From assembly GCA_002309295.1 (NCBI GenBank), contig DBXF01000072.1:11667-31570 (forward strand): DNA of 19,904 nt. The letters are read 5' to 3'. Positions 1-7,462 of this stretch are shown here, piece after piece. The notes beneath the pieces are model-generated. The model was given only the letters and a program-made list of their open reading frames with translations, was not told the DNA's origin and did not search any database. How positions within the stretch are numbered: the stretch's first letter is position 1; every line of letters begins with the position of its first letter. Made by a program: the position numbers and the translations under genes. This DNA comes from Bacteroidales bacterium UBA1219. Its GTDB lineage: Bacteria; Bacteroidota; Bacteroidia; Bacteroidales; P3.

Positions 1-1178
1 GAAAAAGCGTAGTCGCCGATGCTTTGCAGGGTGGGAGGGAGGCTGATGTCCTTGAGCTGGCGGCATCCCTCGAAAGCCGACTGCCCGATGGTGTTGAGCA
101 GGGCTGGCAGGGTGACGGATTGCAGATCTGTACAGTCGCTGAAACAGTAGGGTGGAATGGCGAGGATATACTGCGGTAATGTGATTTTGGTGAGTTTGCG
201 GCATCCCGAGAAGGCCGCCGGCGCAAGCGACGACACAAAGTCGGGGACGAGGAATTGGTCGGAGTTTTCGGGACAACGAATAAGCTGCGACTGGTATTTG
301 TTGTACAAAACACCTTTGTCGGAGCTCAGTTTGGCGTTGTCTTCGTCGACGGTAATTACGCGAAGTTCCGTGCATCCGTCGAAAGCCCCCATGCCTATGG
401 TTTTCACAAATCGTGGTATGAAAATCTCCGTAAGGCTTTGGCAGTCGAGAAAAGCCTGAGGGTTGATGACTTGCAATTTTTCGGGCAGATGAATCTCCTT
501 GAGGTTGGTACATTGTGCGAAAGCACCTGTGCCAATGCGTTTGATGTTCTCGGGAATGGTTATGTGTTCCAGCGAATTGCAGTCCATGAACAGCCATCCG
601 GAGAGTTTTTTCTGACTGTCGCTCAAGGTGATGTCGCTTAGGTTGGTGCAGTGGGCAAAGGCATTAGCTCCGACCTCGGAAATGGTGTCGGGCAGTACGA
701 TGTTTGTGAGTTGTGAGCAGTATTGGAAGGCGAAATTGCCGATATGTGTGATCCCGAACGGAAGAAGGGCTTCGCAATAGTCGCAGCAGGCTTTGAAAAG
801 AATGGTAAAGTCGTTGTTGTATAGCAGACTGCCGGTGCTGTCGGTCTGCAGGAAAGGATTGTCGGGATGAACCTCGAAATGATGTAAATTTCTCAGCCTG
901 CGGTAGTTGGAGTAGTGCAGGCTTTTAAGTGTGGAGGGAATCACAATTTCGGTAATCTGTCCGCAATGCTTGAAAGCGTCGGCGGCGAGGTGCTCGGTAC
1001 CTTCGGGAATCACCAAACGTCCAGCAGTGCCTTCGGGAAAAGAGAGTATTATCTTGCCGCTAGTGCTGAAACGTGTGCCGTTCTTGTCGAAGTAAGGTGC
1101 GGTATGCGCAGAGTCCTCGTTTTCAAAAGAGTTTTCCTCCGTAGGAGAGTCCATCAGTTCGTCAAAATCATCAATCAT
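1..1178 (-). CDS. BspA-like leucine-rich-repeat protein (LRR_5 type), 3' end outside window
   Basis: The reverse strand is open from an ATG at 1178 to the window edge, giving 392 codons with no stop. The translation repeats the LRR_5 pattern of about 23 residues, such as IGQSAFEGCRQLKDISLP, IGTGAFAQCTNLKEIHLP and IGMGAFDGCTELRVITV. This is typical of Treponema pallidum LRR / BspA proteins, which form curved repeat scaffolds that often bind proteins or host matrix. The N-terminus (MIDDFDELMDSPTEENSFE) is acidic and has no signal peptide or lipobox. An in-frame TGA at 1199-1197 excludes a longer N-terminus, so the product as read is probably cytoplasmic. Most characterised BspA proteins are surface-exposed, so this is odd. 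No clear TAnnTTTG box was found upstream. The family call is firm; the ligand and function are unknown, and the C-terminus, where a sorting domain would sit, is not visible. Confidence 0.9.
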   Translation of the reverse strand, partial: MIDDFDELMDSPTEENSFENEDSAHTAPYFDKNGTRFSTSGKIILSFPEGTAGRLVIPEGTEHLAADAFKHCGQITEIVIPSTLKSLHYSNYRRLRNLHHFEVHPDNPFLQTDSTGSLLYNNDFTILFKACCDYCEALLPFGITHIGNFAFQYCSQLTNIVLPDTISEVGANAFAHCTNLSDITLSDSQKKLSGWLFMDCNSLEHITIPENIKRIGTGAFAQCTNLKEIHLPEKLQVINPQAFLDCQSLTEIFIPRFVKTIGMGAFDGCTELRVITVDEDNAKLSSDKGVLYNKYQSQLIRCPENSDQFLVPDFVSSLAPAAFSGCRKLTKITLPQYILAIPPYCFSDCTDLQSVTLPALLNTIGQSAFEGCRQLKDISLPPTLQSIGDYAF

Positions 1179-1258
1179 ACATATATATTTAATGTGTCAT
1201 AATAACGTGAGTTTTTCTTTTTTTGTATCTGAAATTATGAATTTTTGAAAAAAAGTTG

Positions 1259-1293
1259 TCAAAGGTCAAAGGTCAAAAGTCAAAGGTCGAAAG
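1259..1293. repeat. Heptanucleotide tandem repeat, TCAAAGG-type, 5 units
   Basis: Units of exactly 7 bases follow each other: TCAAAGG, TCAAAGG, TCAAAAG, TCAAAGG and TCGAAAG. It lies between divergent genes, upstream of both. Its function is unknown. Confidence 0.9.
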
Positions 1294-1452
1294 AAGTTGG
1301 AGAAATTTTTTTTTCGGTGCAGTTTCTTCAGTGAATGAATCTTATGTAAAAAATAACATGTCGGAGACACGTTTTATTGGACACCAAGATTTTAGTAATA
1401 AAGACTCGTTCAAAAAAAGTCTAAGATAAATCATAGCGAAAAATTTAATTGT

Positions 1453-1487
1453 TTTGGCGAAAAAATCATTTTTTTTGTGTAAATTTG
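1453..1487 (+). promoter_or_regulatory. Bacteroidota-type promoter of the dehydrogenase-meaB unit
   Basis: The -7 box TAAATTTG lies at 1480-1487, matching TAnnTTTG perfectly. A TTTG at 1453-1456 could serve as the -33 element with a slightly long 23-base spacer. The start codon lies about 50 bases downstream. Confidence 0.7.
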
Positions 1488-1539
1488 CAGAAATGAGTGA
1501 AAAACAAATTAAAGTCAAATCATTATAAAACAGAGATAT

Positions 1540-2301
1540 ATGAGCAAGATAGTATGTGTAACCGGTGCCACTTCGGGCATTGGACGCGCCACAGCGGAGA
1601 TTTTCGCCAAAAACGGATACAACCTGATACTTACCGGTCGCCGCAAGGAGCTGCTTGAGGCTGTAGGCGAGGAACTTGTGAAGAAATACAAAATCGACTT
1701 GATGCTGCTGAATTTCGACGTGCGCAACCGCGAGGCTGTGGACAAGGCTTTTGAAAGTCTGCCCAGCGGATGGAAAAATATCGACATTCTGGTGAACAAC
1801 GCCGGCTTGGCCGTGGGTCTGGAACCCGTTCAGGACGGCAATATCGACGATTGGGAACGCATGATCGACACCAATGTGAAAGGTCTGCTGTACGTAAGCC
1901 GCAAGGTGCTGCCGTGGATGGTGAAGAACAACGCCGGACACGTGTTCAACATCGCCTCAATCGCCGGCAAGGAGACCTATGCCAACGGCAACGTGTATTG
2001 CGCCACTAAAAGCGCCGTCGACAGTCTCTCGCGCGCCATGCGCATCGACATGGTGAAACACGGCATCAAGGTTACCAACGTGGCTCCCGGAGCTGTGGAA
2101 ACGGAATTCTCCATAGTACGTTTCAAAGGCGACCAGCAACGTGCCGACAACGTGTACAAAGGCTACGAGCCACTCACCGGCGCCGATATCGCCGACACAA
2201 TATACTATGTGGCCACACTGCCCGACCACGTGTGTATCAACGACCTTGTGATAACTCCCAAGGCACAGGCTTCGGCCACGATTTTCCACAAAGAACTGTA
2301 A
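1540..2301 (+). CDS. SDR-family NAD(P)-dependent oxidoreductase, YdfG-like
   Basis: A 253-residue classical short-chain dehydrogenase. Visible motifs are the Rossmann nucleotide-binding TGATSGIG at residues 8-15, an arginine pair at 34-35 that suggests NADP(H) preference, NNAG at 86-89, and a catalytic tetrad of N112, S140, Y153 and K157 (YCATK). The segments DVRNREAV, NIDILVNNAGLAVGLEP and FSIVRFKGD closely resemble E. coli YdfG, which oxidises 3-hydroxy acids such as L-allo-threonine, serine and 3-hydroxyisobutyrate, and also acts in malonic semialdehyde reduction. The length matches that family. The ATG at 1540 follows a good promoter. The gene is 21 bases upstream of meaB on the same strand, so the two are likely co-transcribed. 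The substrate is inferred from family resemblance only. Confidence 0.93.
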   Translation: MSKIVCVTGATSGIGRATAEIFAKNGYNLILTGRRKELLEAVGEELVKKYKIDLMLLNFDVRNREAVDKAFESLPSGWKNIDILVNNAGLAVGLEPVQDGNIDDWERMIDTNVKGLLYVSRKVLPWMVKNNAGHVFNIASIAGKETYANGNVYCATKSAVDSLSRAMRIDMVKHGIKVTNVAPGAVETEFSIVRFKGDQQRADNVYKGYEPLTGADIADTIYYVATLPDHVCINDLVITPKAQASATIFHKEL

Positions 2302-2322
2302 CCCCTTTCATACCACCGAATT

Positions 2323-3426
2323 ATGGAAGACAAGCATCTGCACAGCAATTTCGACTACGAGTCGGCGCTGAGTGTGCAAAAAGGCATTGAGCAGCCCGAA
2401 AAAGTCAGCAGCAGCTATCTGGAGAAAGTGCGTGCCAACAAACGCAAGGAACCCACCGTGGAGGAACTTGTGGACGGCATACTGCACGGCGACCGCACTT
2501 TGCTGAGTCGTGCCATCACCTTGATAGAAAGTACTTTGCCCGCACATCAGGAGAAAGCACAGACGGTGCTGGAGCGTTGCCTGCCTTATTCCGGCAAATC
2601 GGTGAGGCTGGGCATTACAGGAGTGCCGGGAGCCGGCAAAAGCACCGTGATAGAATCCCTCGGAACCATGCTCACCGCCCACAACCACAAGGTTGCGGTG
2701 CTGGCCATCGACCCCAGCAGCGAACGCAGCGGCGGCAGCATACTCGGCGACAAGACACGTATGGAGCAGCTGAGCGTGGACCCCAAGGCTTTCATACGTC
2801 CTTCCCCCAGCGCGGGCTCGCTGGGCGGGGTGGCGCGCAAGACACGCGAGATAATAGTGCTGTGCGAGGCCGCAGGATTCGACGTGGTGATAATAGAGAC
2901 CGTGGGCGTGGGACAGAGCGAGGTGGTGGCTCACTCGATGGTGGATTTCTTCCTGCTCCTGCAACTGGCCAACACTGGCGACGAGCTGCAGGGCATCAAA
3001 CGCGGAATTATGGAGATGGCCGATATGATTGCCATCAACAAGAGCGACATAGACCCCACCAAGTCGGAGCTCGCCGCCACGCAGTACCGCAACGCCCTGC
3101 ATCTGTTCCCCATGCCCGACTCCGGCTGGCTGCCCAAAGTACAGCTGTGCTCGGCCTACAGCGGGCTGGGTATCGACGAGCTGTGGAACAACGTGATGGA
3201 ATACGTTACTTTCACCAAACAGAACGGATATTTCTACGCCAAACGGCAGGAACAGAACATCAGGATTTTGTACGAAACCATCGACAATATGCTGAAAGAC
3301 CGATTCTACAACAATCCCGACGTGAGTGCCGGCATAGAACAGTTCAAGAAAGACATTTTGGATAACAAGATAAGCGGCTACAAGGCGGCGGAGATTTTGG
3401 TTGAAAAGTTTGGAGTGCGGAAATAA
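2323..3426 (+). CDS. meaB: Methylmalonyl-CoA mutase-associated GTPase MeaB (ArgK family)
   Basis: A 367-residue G3E-type P-loop GTPase. MeaB binds adenosylcobalamin-dependent methylmalonyl-CoA mutase, gates delivery of the cofactor and protects the enzyme from inactivation, in the cytoplasmic propionate/succinate route. Visible motifs are the Walker A GVPGAGKS at residues 100-107, the switch segment SSERSGGSILGDKTRM around 132-147, the Walker B/switch ETVGVGQSE at 192-200, and the guanine-specificity NKSD at 239-242. The N-terminal helical extension and the C-terminal helical dimerisation arm (about 300-367) are present, and the length is normal for the family. It follows the dehydrogenase gene by 21 bases with no promoter between them. 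The mutase subunit genes usually found beside meaB are not in this window. Confidence 0.96.
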   Translation: MEDKHLHSNFDYESALSVQKGIEQPEKVSSSYLEKVRANKRKEPTVEELVDGILHGDRTLLSRAITLIESTLPAHQEKAQTVLERCLPYSGKSVRLGITGVPGAGKSTVIESLGTMLTAHNHKVAVLAIDPSSERSGGSILGDKTRMEQLSVDPKAFIRPSPSAGSLGGVARKTREIIVLCEAAGFDVVIIETVGVGQSEVVAHSMVDFFLLLQLANTGDELQGIKRGIMEMADMIAINKSDIDPTKSELAATQYRNALHLFPMPDSGWLPKVQLCSAYSGLGIDELWNNVMEYVTFTKQNGYFYAKRQEQNIRILYETIDNMLKDRFYNNPDVSAGIEQFKKDILDNKISGYKAAEILVEKFGVRK

Positions 3427-3441
3427 TTGACAATGTGATTT

Positions 3442-3476
3442 AGTTTACAGTTTGGAGTTTGGAGTTTGCAGTTAAA
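3442..3476. repeat. Heptanucleotide tandem repeat, AGTTTGG-type, about 5 units
   Basis: Consecutive 7-base units read AGTTTAC, AGTTTGG, AGTTTGG, AGTTTGC and a decaying AGTTAAA. They occupy most of the 70-base gap between meaB and the next gene. No terminator hairpin was seen here. Confidence 0.85.
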
Positions 3477-3496
3477 ATATACTAATCACTAAAAAC

Positions 3497-3790
3497 ATGA
3501 AAAAAGTAGTAATTTTTAGCATTTTGTTTCTCGCAGTGGGATTTGTGGCGGGATATTTTGTAGGCTCTTGCCAGAAATACGATGCGCAACAGGTTGATGC
3601 CGAGGAAATTGCCTTCGACTTCAAGGCCAAAGTGGATGCCAAACTCGACAGCATGGACGGTATGGACAGCGTGGAGGTGCACAGCGTGCGCGTTGTTACA
3701 ACCACCCCCGAAAACCTCTCCAAAACGTTGGACGAGGAGATTGGCAAAGTTCTGAAGGAAGCCAAGAAACTACAAGCAGCCAAGGAGTAA
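3497..3790 (+). CDS. Small membrane-anchored or lipoprotein-like protein, unknown function
   Basis: A 97-residue protein with one N-terminal hydrophobic segment (about residues 4-24, glycine-rich AVGFVAGYFVG) followed by a charged soluble region. VGSC at residues 22-25 resembles a weak lipobox, so the protein could be a lipoprotein or an inner-membrane anchored one; the sequence does not decide. Residues 35-97 are acidic and lysine-rich, likely helical, and end in KVLKEAKKLQAAKE. The ATG at 3497 follows an A-rich leader. It is the first of four same-strand genes encoding exported or anchored proteins. I do not recognise a family. Confidence 0.72.
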   Translation: MKKVVIFSILFLAVGFVAGYFVGSCQKYDAQQVDAEEIAFDFKAKVDAKLDSMDGMDSVEVHSVRVVTTTPENLSKTLDEEIGKVLKEAKKLQAAKE

Positions 3791-3843
3791 GGGTTTCTTG
3801 TTTCTGATGTAAATTATTGAATATAAATAAAAAAATAGAAGCG

Positions 3844-4557
3844 ATGAAAAAAATAATCACAATGTTCATTTTAGCTATGGCTCTGGCCATGGGAAGTGTG
3901 TTGCAGGCGCAAAATCCGATTTCGAGCGAGGTGCTTTTTAAAAACGGCAGCACAGTGAAAGGCACATTGATGGAGTTGCAGAACGACACAATTGTGTTGC
4001 AAATTTCCGACGGCACTCTTGTGTCGTATCCGATGAGCGAAGTGCAAAGCATTTCGAATGTGAACGACATCGGAGGAAAGTCGGCTGTTGGCGATATGCA
4101 AATTGAGCCTCAAAGAAAGATAAAAAGGGTAGGGCGCGATCTGAAATATGTTGGTGCAAGAAGTTATCTCGATTTCGCCGATATCCACAGACTTTTGGGC
4201 AACGACCTTTACAAAGACTATCGCTCGGCCTACAGTATAGCAGGAACCGGAGCGGCGTTTATCACTGCGTCGGTAATTGCGGCGGGCTTGGGAGTGATAT
4301 GGGCATTTTGGGGAACGACAGAAAGCATCCGGACACGTGGTTATTATACTTGCGCTTTTGCAGGAATTTGTCTGCCTGTGGGATGCATAGTGCGTTGCAT
4401 AGGCAAAGCACGTATAGGCAGTGTGGTGGACCAATACAACAATGGCCTCCGCACAGCCGCGACTTACGAACTGTCGCCCAGTGTGTTAGGATTCAATGAT
4501 ATGGCTGCGGGCAATGGCTCGTATGCCGTTGGAGCGACACTGAATATTAATTTGTAA
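3844..4557 (+). CDS. Exported protein with SH3-like N-terminal domain and two membrane helices, unknown function
   Basis: The ATG at 3844 is chosen because it opens directly on a signal peptide (MKKIITMFILAMALAMG, then VLQAQ). The frame also extends back to a TTG at 3817, which would put charged residues ahead of the signal and is less likely. The product has 237 residues. After the signal comes a small beta domain (VLFKNGSTVKGTLMELQND, then a strand ending near MSEVQSIS). This pattern is common in Bacteroidota exported proteins and resembles Sm/SH3-like barrels. A basic linker follows (KRKIKRVGRDLKYVG region), then two hydrophobic stretches around TGAAFITASVIAAGLGVIW and CAFAGICLPVGCIV, and a C-terminal strand ending in NINL. 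Function is unknown. The next gene starts 12 bases downstream, so co-transcription is likely. Confidence 0.78.
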   Translation: MKKIITMFILAMALAMGSVLQAQNPISSEVLFKNGSTVKGTLMELQNDTIVLQISDGTLVSYPMSEVQSISNVNDIGGKSAVGDMQIEPQRKIKRVGRDLKYVGARSYLDFADIHRLLGNDLYKDYRSAYSIAGTGAAFITASVIAAGLGVIWAFWGTTESIRTRGYYTCAFAGICLPVGCIVRCIGKARIGSVVDQYNNGLRTAATYELSPSVLGFNDMAAGNGSYAVGATLNINL

Positions 4558-4569
4558 AAATATATCGTT

Positions 4570-5265
4570 ATGAAAATCAGGATTTTATTGTTGGGTTTGG
4601 CGATGGCACTGACAATGGGAGTGCAGGCGCAGAAGAAAGACATAACCAAGTTTATGGGCATACCCATAGACGGCACCAAAACGGCTATGATACAGAAACT
4701 CAAGGCTAAAGGCTTTACCTACAATGCTCGGATGGACCGTTTGGAAGGCGAGTTCAACGGACGGGATTCGTATATAAGCGTGGTTACAAACCGCAACAAG
4801 GTGTATAGAATAGTGGTGCTCGATGCCAATTATACCAACGAGGCCAATATAAAGATACGGTTCAACAATTTGGTTCGTCAGTTTATGGAAAACGGTAAAT
4901 ATGCACCTGCCGACATGTTGGGGAATTTTACTATTGCTGAGGATGTGAAAATATCGTATGAAATGACTGTTAACAATAAACGTTTTGAAGCAGCTTTCTT
5001 TCAGATGTCCGAAGCCGACAAAGATACAACAGGTATAGCCGCTTTTGCACAACAAAAAGCATATTCTAAATATACTCAAGATGAAATACGGAATATGAGC
5101 GAAGAAGAACAACTTGTTCTGCAATATTCATTGGCTATTGATTGGTTGGAATCCAAGTCGGGGAAAAAATCGGTTTGGTTTATGATAACCGAGTTGTATG
5201 GTGAATACGGCATTGTGCTGTATTACGATAATAAATATAACGAGTCCAACGGGGAGGATTTGTAA
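4570..5265 (+). CDS. Exported protein of unknown function
   Basis: A 231-residue product that opens on a clear signal peptide (MKIRILLLGLAMALTMGVQAQ, cleavage expected after QA). The mature part starts with KKDITKFMGIPIDGTKTAM, a motif I associate with uncharacterised Bacteroidales exported proteins. It continues as an alternating alpha/beta domain with strands such as DSYISVVTNRNKVYRIVVLD, and a C-terminal strand-rich segment (SVWFMITELYGEYGIVLYYD). No catalytic motif is evident. It lies 12 bases after the preceding gene and 31 before the next, and probably acts in the periplasm or at the outer membrane. A real gene, but function is not assignable from sequence. Confidence 0.8.
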   Translation: MKIRILLLGLAMALTMGVQAQKKDITKFMGIPIDGTKTAMIQKLKAKGFTYNARMDRLEGEFNGRDSYISVVTNRNKVYRIVVLDANYTNEANIKIRFNNLVRQFMENGKYAPADMLGNFTIAEDVKISYEMTVNNKRFEAAFFQMSEADKDTTGIAAFAQQKAYSKYTQDEIRNMSEEEQLVLQYSLAIDWLESKSGKKSVWFMITELYGEYGIVLYYDNKYNESNGEDL

Positions 5266-5296
5266 AGAAAATTAATAACTTTAAATAATATAAATT

Positions 5297-5995
5297 ATGA
5301 AAAAAATATGGGTATTTTTACTTGGAATTTTGTCTGGTGTAATACTGACATTTTTAACGCTAATTGTTATTGCAGGGATTAAAACGAACAATTCTAATCC
5401 AAAATTTTTTGCCGAGCCAGGCGATATTATTAGTGAAAGAGCAATGAATGTATTTCAGGTGCTCGATGACGGCGCCGCGCTTGCCACGGGACAGTATGAT
5501 ATATTAAGCGTTTATTTGCTGTATGATGAAGATGGCAAACCTTTTTACGATAATCAAGAAGTTATTGCGCCAAAAGGTAAATGCTTCCGACAAGTTGGAA
5601 TATATAAATATAAGGCAAATAACGGAATGCTAAAAACAGTCCCAGTAGTGAAACTTATGGATGGGGAATCGGAAATAGATGACAAAGAAACAGAAGTTGG
5701 TTTGAATTCTTTTTTTTCAGGCTTGTCAGGCGAAGTGAGTCTGTTTGATGAGCCGAGCGAAACCATGTCCAACAAGAGTTTTAAGGTGGATAAGGTGTTA
5801 AGAGAAGGTTTTGCAATTGCAAGAGGAAAAGATGAATTAGGCTTTTGGTACGGATTGGAAGTTGCGTTGTGTGATACCTCAGCTCATTTCTACGATGACC
5901 AAATTGTAAAATTGCCAGCTGGTATGCGTTTCCGCCAGATTGGAACGTACAAGGATTATATACACACTTATCCAATCGTTATGGCTATGAAGTAA
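5297..5995 (+). CDS. Membrane-anchored protein with an internal domain duplication, unknown function
   Basis: A 232-residue product with one N-terminal transmembrane helix (residues about 5-28) followed by two copies of a domain of about 80 residues. Copy 1 (about 40-120) contains FYDNQEVIAPKGKCFRQVG and copy 2 (about 152-231) contains FYDDQIVKLPAGMRFRQIG, offset by 115 residues. Both open with a similar EPxxxxS segment and end in a T-x-PVV or YPIV strand. The soluble part presumably faces the periplasm. The coding sequence is noticeably AT-rich compared with meaB or the AsmA gene. Its stop codon directly abuts the stop of the convergent NERD gene. No known family was recognised. Confidence 0.8.
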   Translation: MKKIWVFLLGILSGVILTFLTLIVIAGIKTNNSNPKFFAEPGDIISERAMNVFQVLDDGAALATGQYDILSVYLLYDEDGKPFYDNQEVIAPKGKCFRQVGIYKYKANNGMLKTVPVVKLMDGESEIDDKETEVGLNSFFSGLSGEVSLFDEPSETMSNKSFKVDKVLREGFAIARGKDELGFWYGLEVALCDTSAHFYDDQIVKLPAGMRFRQIGTYKDYIHTYPIVMAMK

Positions 5996-6802
5996 TTACT
6001 TCCTTTTCTTCGTGAACTTGCATCGGGGATAATTCTCACACCCCCAGAAACCACCGTATTTGCCTTGTCGCCAAACAAGTCTCCCATGGCAACGTGGGCA
6101 CAAGCCTTTGTTAACCATCTGATTATGTTCGTAAATGGTGTTGCGCACGGATTGCACATGTCGCTGTTTCCTGTTTTCATCGGTTATAATCGAAACTGAA
6201 AGTTGTTGCAAAAGTGAAGAAACTTGATTTGGTGCAAAAATCGGCTCGGAGTGTCGAAAAATTGAGCGTTTTAGCTGACTAGAGTAAACAACGGTGCTTT
6301 CGGTATTTGTCTTTAGGTCGGCATCGCCAAGAAAAACAACAATAGGAAATATTTGATTTTGGTAGATGTGAAGGGTGTTTGCCAAAGCTATGGTATGTGA
6401 GATGTTTTGTTTTATAGGATTGCGGAATTTGTGTTTTTCGCCGTAAATGTTTTGTGTCCAGTATTCGGATTTCTCGTTGCCAAAAATCCAGCCGCTGTAA
6501 TTTTTAGTTTCGATTGCAAAAACTCCGTATGGTGAGATAATTACGTGGTCAATTTGTACCGAATAACCTTGATTTTGCAGATAAACATCGTTGAAAACAT
6601 GATATTGTTCCGGTAAAGAGTCCAAAATGGATGCGACTCTCATTTCGCCTCGTTCTCCTTTGTCGGCAAAAATGTATTTCCAAAAGACGTTTGAAGATGA
6701 GCTGCTCTCATTTCCATAATATTTATGGATGATTAAGGATATGACATATATCCCTATTATGATAACGGCAATAGCTGCTAAAGTCATTATAAAGATATTC
6801 AT
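5996..6802 (-). CDS. Membrane-anchored NERD-domain protein with C-terminal topoisomerase-type zinc finger
   Basis: 268 residues. An N-terminal transmembrane helix (about 4-25) is followed by a NERD (nuclease-related) domain. Its conserved pieces are GERGEMRV (E53), QIDHVIISPYGVFAIETKNY (D85, E98, K100) and NPIKQN near 128-133. E/D/ExK residues of this kind are the putative catalytic set shared with Holliday-junction-resolvase-like nucleases. The C-terminus carries four cysteines (C235, C238, C255, C261; CPRCHGRLVWRQGKYGGFWGC) forming the zinc finger found at the end of type I topoisomerases and in many NERD proteins, probably a nucleic-acid binder. The ATG at 6802 overlaps the upstream gene's stop as ATGA, indicating translational coupling. 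Nuclease activity is inferred from the family, and the biological role is unknown; DNA processing or defence are possibilities. Confidence 0.9.
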   Translation of the reverse strand: MNIFIMTLAAIAVIIIGIYVISLIIHKYYGNESSSSSNVFWKYIFADKGERGEMRVASILDSLPEQYHVFNDVYLQNQGYSVQIDHVIISPYGVFAIETKNYSGWIFGNEKSEYWTQNIYGEKHKFRNPIKQNISHTIALANTLHIYQNQIFPIVVFLGDADLKTNTESTVVYSSQLKRSIFRHSEPIFAPNQVSSLLQQLSVSIITDENRKQRHVQSVRNTIYEHNQMVNKGLCPRCHGRLVWRQGKYGGFWGCENYPRCKFTKKRK

Positions 6803-7413
6803 TTTTTCCTATCGGTGCCGTTTGTCAGTGCAAAAAGCGAGTCGTTTTTGCTTTGGTCGTACTGTAGGCCGTTGCTAAGGCAGTAAAAGGTTGTGATATG
6901 CTCGAAATTGTCATCTTCGAATAGTGCTACGTCGGCTTCCTCTTTGATTAAATCCAAATTCTCATAAATGATGTAGTCAATATTTTTCTTTTGGCAAAAA
7001 GAAGATTCAAGAATGTGTAATCTGTTATCAAACAAACCGTTGCGCTTGTAAAGGACATATAATGTAGGGTCGGAGAAGCCACCGTATTCATCGTAAACCA
7101 CGTAGTCGTCGTTGCTCCACACTCTGTAGTTGAGGAATACGCCGGCTATAAAAAACAGGACGATGCAAAACAATGCTGCGGCTACGCAGCACAGCGACCC
7201 AAGCACTTTTATTTGCCAGCGTCGGTTTCTTACTAAGTATATGGTAAGTATGATGGCGTAAGCGATAGTGAGAATGGGAGCGAACATGGCTGCCCAGTTG
7301 TCCATTTGCCAAACAAGACGTTGCGAGTCTCCATAAAAAATGATTTTCGGCACAATGGCAAGCATCCACAGCACCAAAGCCGTTATCCCTATTATTCTGC
7401 GAAGTCGTTTCAT
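6799..7413 (-). CDS. Three-helix membrane protein, partner of the NERD protein, unknown function
   Basis: 204 residues. The N-terminus is basic (MKRLRRIIG), followed by hydrophobic segments at about 7-27, 40-61 and 69-94, then a soluble domain of about 110 residues rich in acidic and aromatic residues (NDDYVVYDEYGGFSDPTLYVLYKRN). With three helices, the C-terminal domain would lie outside the cytoplasm if the positive-inside rule holds for the N-terminus. The gene ends in an ATGA overlap with the NERD gene, so the two proteins are made together and may form one membrane complex. I recognise no family. The ATG at 7411-7413 is the first good start after the divergent intergenic region. Confidence 0.82.
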   Translation of the reverse strand: MKRLRRIIGITALVLWMLAIVPKIIFYGDSQRLVWQMDNWAAMFAPILTIAYAIILTIYLVRNRRWQIKVLGSLCCVAAALFCIVLFFIAGVFLNYRVWSNDDYVVYDEYGGFSDPTLYVLYKRNGLFDNRLHILESSFCQKKNIDYIIYENLDLIKEEADVALFEDDNFEHITTFYCLSNGLQYDQSKNDSLFALTNGTDRKK

Positions 7414-7462
7414 ATTATCATTTGTTTGTGATTTTAGAACGTCGTAAATATTTTTTTATTGT

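Larger units (their letters stand above)
1179..1539. other. Intergenic region between divergent LRR and SDR genes
   Basis: This 361-base AT-rich gap holds no convincing gene. It contains a five-unit heptanucleotide repeat (1259-1293) and the promoter of the dehydrogenase gene near 1480. Open frames entering it from the reverse strand are shadows of the dehydrogenase. Confidence 0.7.

Noticed and set aside
157..641. Plus-strand open frames of 100 and 128 codons
   Set aside because: They are antisense to the LRR gene, whose reverse-strand translation shows clear repeated LRR motifs; the plus-strand peptides show no family features.
1342..3102. Long reverse-strand open frames, including 199 and 264 codons
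   Set aside because: They overlap the dehydrogenase and meaB genes, whose motifs are unmistakable; the reverse peptides are low-complexity His/Ala/Val-rich shadows.
3817..3843. TTG start nine codons upstream of the 3844 gene
   Set aside because: It would add NINKKIEA before a normal signal peptide; ATG at 3844 gives a standard export signal.
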